Shown here piece after piece: positions 62,401 through 64,000 of a DNA stretch of 64,000 nt. Both the position numbers and the translations under genes were made by a program. The notes below the pieces were generated by a model. That model had not been told where the DNA came from and made no database searches. It worked only from the letters and a program-made list of their open reading frames with translations. The stretch's first letter is position 1; each line of letters starts with the position of its first letter. The DNA comes from Candidatus Babeliaceae bacterium (GTDB taxonomy: Bacteria; Babelota; Babeliae; Babelales; Babelaceae), in assembly GCA_007116155.1 (NCBI GenBank), contig SKJC01000002.1, forward strand, positions 62,001 through 126,000. Reading direction: 5' to 3'.

Positions 62401-63415
62401 TATTTACCGGAGGAATAACCCCATTAACCGAAAATTTACTCATAATAGCTGGATCAATAACCGGTGCTGGATTATTGTTCGCCGCAGCCGCAATATACTC
62501 AACATACGAACTACCGGCGATAGTTAATGTACCATTACGTCCAACAATAAAACCTGGCTGGAATGTTACCACTGGCGCTGGATTAACATACCAAGGATTA
62601 GTTCGAAGAATCGGCATAACGGTGTTCTGGTTTACGATTTGCAACCCTGACCACAAAGAACTATTGCTCGTTGAGGAGACAAATTCAGCCGTTGTACCGA
62701 GCAGTGTTGTCATATTAAGATCGGCTGGTGCAAATGGAACTGGATTATCTAATGTATACGATTGAACAGAAACAGAACCGCCATCAACAACTTGCAAACG
62801 CAAACGACCAGTATTTGCAAGCGCATTGGTTGCAACAAAATTAATGCGCCCAGTATAAGCAGCATCAGTTGAAGCAAATCCAAGCATTGAATCTTGTCCT
62901 ACATTAACAACACAATTAGCATCGCTTGAGTCATCTAAACGTGTAAAGACCAGATTGTCATGTGAAGTACCATCCATAACAGTTACCAGATAGGCACCGT
63001 TAGTAAGCGAGACTGTCGTAGAATCAGCAAGTACAAAAATAACACTTCCTGCGCCCGAAGCAGTAACAATAAATGGGCTTCCTGCCCCAGCACCCTGGAA
63101 CGTCAAATTATTATTAACACTAACTCGAATAGTACCACTTACAGCAACAAAATCTAAAATAGCACCGGCAAGATTTTGGCTCAAAATAGCAGGCGCTGAA
63201 ACTGCGCAGGTATAGGTACCTCCATCTGTAACACGCATTTCAACGTGTGCACTATTAAATTGAACGTTACCAGTAATGTCAACGTTTTCATCTAATGCAT
63301 TTAAAGCATTAGTAACGAGACCATTCCAAACTTGATCAGCATACAAAGAGCCTATTGGCAGAGTCCCCACCAACAAAATTGCCCAGATATGCTTTTTGAG
63401 CGCGTGTAGATTCAT
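59411..63415 (-). CDS. Giant secreted beta-rich surface protein, autotransporter-passenger-like
   Basis: The 1334-residue protein has a signal peptide (HIWAILLVGTLPIGSLYA), then a nearly Cys-free sequence rich in Asn, Gly, Thr, Ala and Val, with many short strands such as GTIRVSVNNNLTFQGAG, GNVHLIFEPGSRFILGN and NNGLTIIADGSCQLYLNQ. This is typical of beta-helix passenger domains. There is no C-terminal barrel: it ends SAFAVYM. A separate barrel protein lies next in the operon. AAGGA precedes the ATG and a good promoter lies upstream. The role is probably surface structure or host attachment. No catalytic motif is seen. Confidence 0.78.
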   Translation of the reverse strand: MNLHALKKHIWAILLVGTLPIGSLYADQVWNGLVTNALNALDENVDITGNVQFNSAHVEMRVTDGGTYTCAVSAPAILSQNLAGAILDFVAVSGTIRVSVNNNLTFQGAGAGSPFIVTASGAGSVIFVLADSTTVSLTNGAYLVTVMDGTSHDNLVFTRLDDSSDANCVVNVGQDSMLGFASTDAAYTGRINFVATNALANTGRLRLQVVDGGSVSVQSYTLDNPVPFAPADLNMTTLLGTTAEFVSSTSNSSLWSGLQIVNQNTVMPILRTNPWYVNPAPVVTFQPGFIVGRNGTLTIAGSSYVEYIAAAANNNPAPVIDPAIMSKFSVNGVIPPVNTLVKQRNASALIVDSGEKNNFATTSPRFALADTSKLYFISSVDEDGASVAADFTVDPTRQYKGQAGYGSIVLDVEGKLEVIGNASGVMNILSLKELPVGGSALITGAETNFKLRDYEQVTVLGQTYYKQYGKACALINGRINFVGGVLQHTDAIHSIFENNIVAESEPTYIGGESFYLGSSIHRPTIALHNAKFLVHTDAALTGVDVLTPNYGALNNTSEVIFHHNGYVKDQGTGRNLILGTNIGATAQDLGTLVDRAAHFDVRQETTQAAATTLQADLKVASNNAKVVQGVPASGIDTQYSAHSFFLGHSTNISLGIFGATGVDPVTTLSFTPLSTGILNIDGNFFSFESQGGYLQDPTRGIQMGQGAIFVDNFGRIQLSATNPRVSMNAMVGLSYNGQANLPLSFVAYDKNIGLSNSALDLSVEAQRHIVTGPATKISNYVLDWKYITRDPSFIPYNPPSTPAAGAQTAPIAANLDTIPTIYAGAGEYAHVDQFEIANSRLGDAAHLMIDGGKVRELIIQNGKESGTVPTAVVALKNDGELGIGAAFTSPDSKEAAVTLGNNGLTIIADGSCQLYLNQDVLVDGVCHLLPGPNFGPGDRLEITSGTPKEFRIKRNGVLDLSLFNQTGQTVAIGGNVHLIFEPGSRFILGNDSASSNASFIVTDDAKVVFEKYVDTRFDIADVLVKFSGRGNIIFEEDAQINIPRGAYLGIESGGDANIGYVTNFNIQMLDAANLYLGSDQDFGGSIQIGNRSDLSGQGGSVSVTFTINGIDSRFQIGSQGFLGLGTGIATKTDSAPNNWSIIRLHNVAAITANLTQGIIQHNEIYAGSDMNASLIAVGDVTTLSLANFPAITRDIIIRGGGNMFNVTGATAVNPVVGDVDSATTGILASRDTLFDVSKGAAAAVATTPAAQFAYFKANPYADQSTKYAELSQNSLGALRLGYINGTAISRLDKPFLIGYSATNADPSRSLDQGCVVIAQDETGTTSVSAFAVYM

Positions 63416-63513
63416 ACACTCATCCTTTTTAAAAGCCCAACTTCCTTACAACCAAAACCAACGATTCGTACTTCCTCCAAGCAAAAAAGATAATGCCCAT
63501 TTTCAAGGAATCA

Positions 63514-63542
63514 GTTCTAGATAATTCCCATCAGGTTGTCAA
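63514..63542 (-). promoter_or_regulatory. Predicted promoter of the giant surface protein gene
   Basis: On the minus strand a perfect TTGACA (63537-63542), a 17-base spacer and TAGAAC (63514-63519, four of six). It lies about 100 bases before the start codon. Confidence 0.6.
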
Positions 63543-63573
63543 CCAAAGAAAATACAAGGAAACTAGTTAAAAA

Positions 63574-64000
63574 TTAGGACTTAACCGCTAACCACAAGTC
63601 AAAACGGTCGCGCTCTGCAATAATATCTGTTACAAAAAAAGATCGTTCACGAGCATCTTCCAACCAAGAAAAGAATGCCAACTCCCGAGATGACACCGAA
63701 GATTCTGCCGTAAAATTTTTTCGCGCAGGTAAATCACCCGTACGAGAAAAATGATCTCGCATCACCTCGGCTGAATACATATATGAAAGAAACTCATACA
63801 CCAGATCACTTTTGTGACTTTTGGCAGGAATCGCACAATGCTCAATAGTCATAATAGTAGGATTAGGAACACGTATTTGTAAAAAATCATAAGAACGCAC
63901 TGCACGCAACGCTTCACCCGATGGCATAAGCGCGACCTGCGCACTACCGGTAATAAGCGCAAAATCGCCCCGAACATTGCCATAATGTTCAACATAGGGT
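63574..64000 (-). CDS. PotD-like ABC transporter substrate-binding protein, C-terminal part
   Basis: The frame is open to the window edge, with about 141 codons visible and no start seen. The sequence DFALITGSAQVALMPSGEAL, then PNPTIMTIEHCAIPAKSHKS and VYEFLSYMYSAEVMRDHF, matches the C-terminal lobe of spermidine/putrescine-binding proteins (typical pattern: a ...AMGWSGD... segment, then DNMAIPKDAKN, then AYxFINFLLDPE). Polyamine uptake from a host cell would fit the lifestyle. Ligand residues cannot be checked because the N-terminal lobe is outside the window. Confidence 0.65.
   Translation of the reverse strand, partial: PYVEHYGNVRGDFALITGSAQVALMPSGEALRAVRSYDFLQIRVPNPTIMTIEHCAIPAKSHKSDLVYEFLSYMYSAEVMRDHFSRTGDLPARKNFTAESSVSSRELAFFSWLEDARERSFFVTDIIAERDRFDLWLAVKS

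Overview
The window reads as the chromosome of an AT-rich, host-dependent Gram-negative bacterium. Three tandem ATP/ADP translocase genes point to life inside a eukaryotic cell. A tolQ-tolR-tolA-tolB cluster, a DsbD, a lipobox protein and an aromatic-ended barrel protein point to a double membrane. With spoVG, LemA/DUF2207 and many unique secreted coiled-coil proteins, the best guess is the Dependentiae (TM6) lineage of protist-associated bacteria. That assignment is inference from gene content; no 16S gene is present.

Layout. 1-5.4 kb (minus): ssb, gyrA and the start of dprA, preceded by mnmA and pgsA. 5.4-8.1 kb (plus): an unexplained structured element, spoVG, tRNA-Gln, maf and two small secreted proteins. 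8.2-9.6 kb (minus): a PIN-PhoH ATPase split by a frameshift at a nine-A run. 9.7-17.3 kb: lemA, a DUF2207 protein, thrS, nth (minus), a Xer-like recombinase and a class B penicillin-binding protein. 17.3-27.4 kb (minus): a secreted protein with a hairpin over its ribosome binding site, rpsT, rpmB, an FtsH with two AAA modules, tolB-tolA-tolR-tolQ and cca. 27.5-30.2 kb: a DUF4097-like protein, tRNA-Ala and dsbD. 30.3-39.8 kb (minus): hpf, der, dnaX, SRP RNA, tRNA-Ser, rpsB and three translocases. 40.1-46.6 kb: lon, a small lipoprotein, a HIT protein, a membrane protein (minus) and topA.

46.7-57.3 kb is an accessory island. Three blocks of palindromic intergenic repeats separate genes for secreted proteins. 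Two of these (871 and 489 residues) share an unrecognised C-terminal module of about 300 residues. A third combines a membrane segment, TQT short motifs and a coiled coil. metG is embedded here. 57.5-64 kb (minus) carries a Cys-rich outer-membrane barrel candidate, a 1334-residue surface-type beta-rich protein, and the 3' end of a PotD-like binding protein.

Together the housekeeping genes cover replication, topology, translation, envelope energisation and proteolysis (FtsH, Lon), while the translocases imply import of host ATP. The most unusual items are the double-AAA FtsH, the repeat-flanked secreted family, the structured element near 5.6 kb and the hairpin that can hide the ribosome binding site of the 17.3 kb gene. 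All calls come from reading motifs by eye; no database search was possible.
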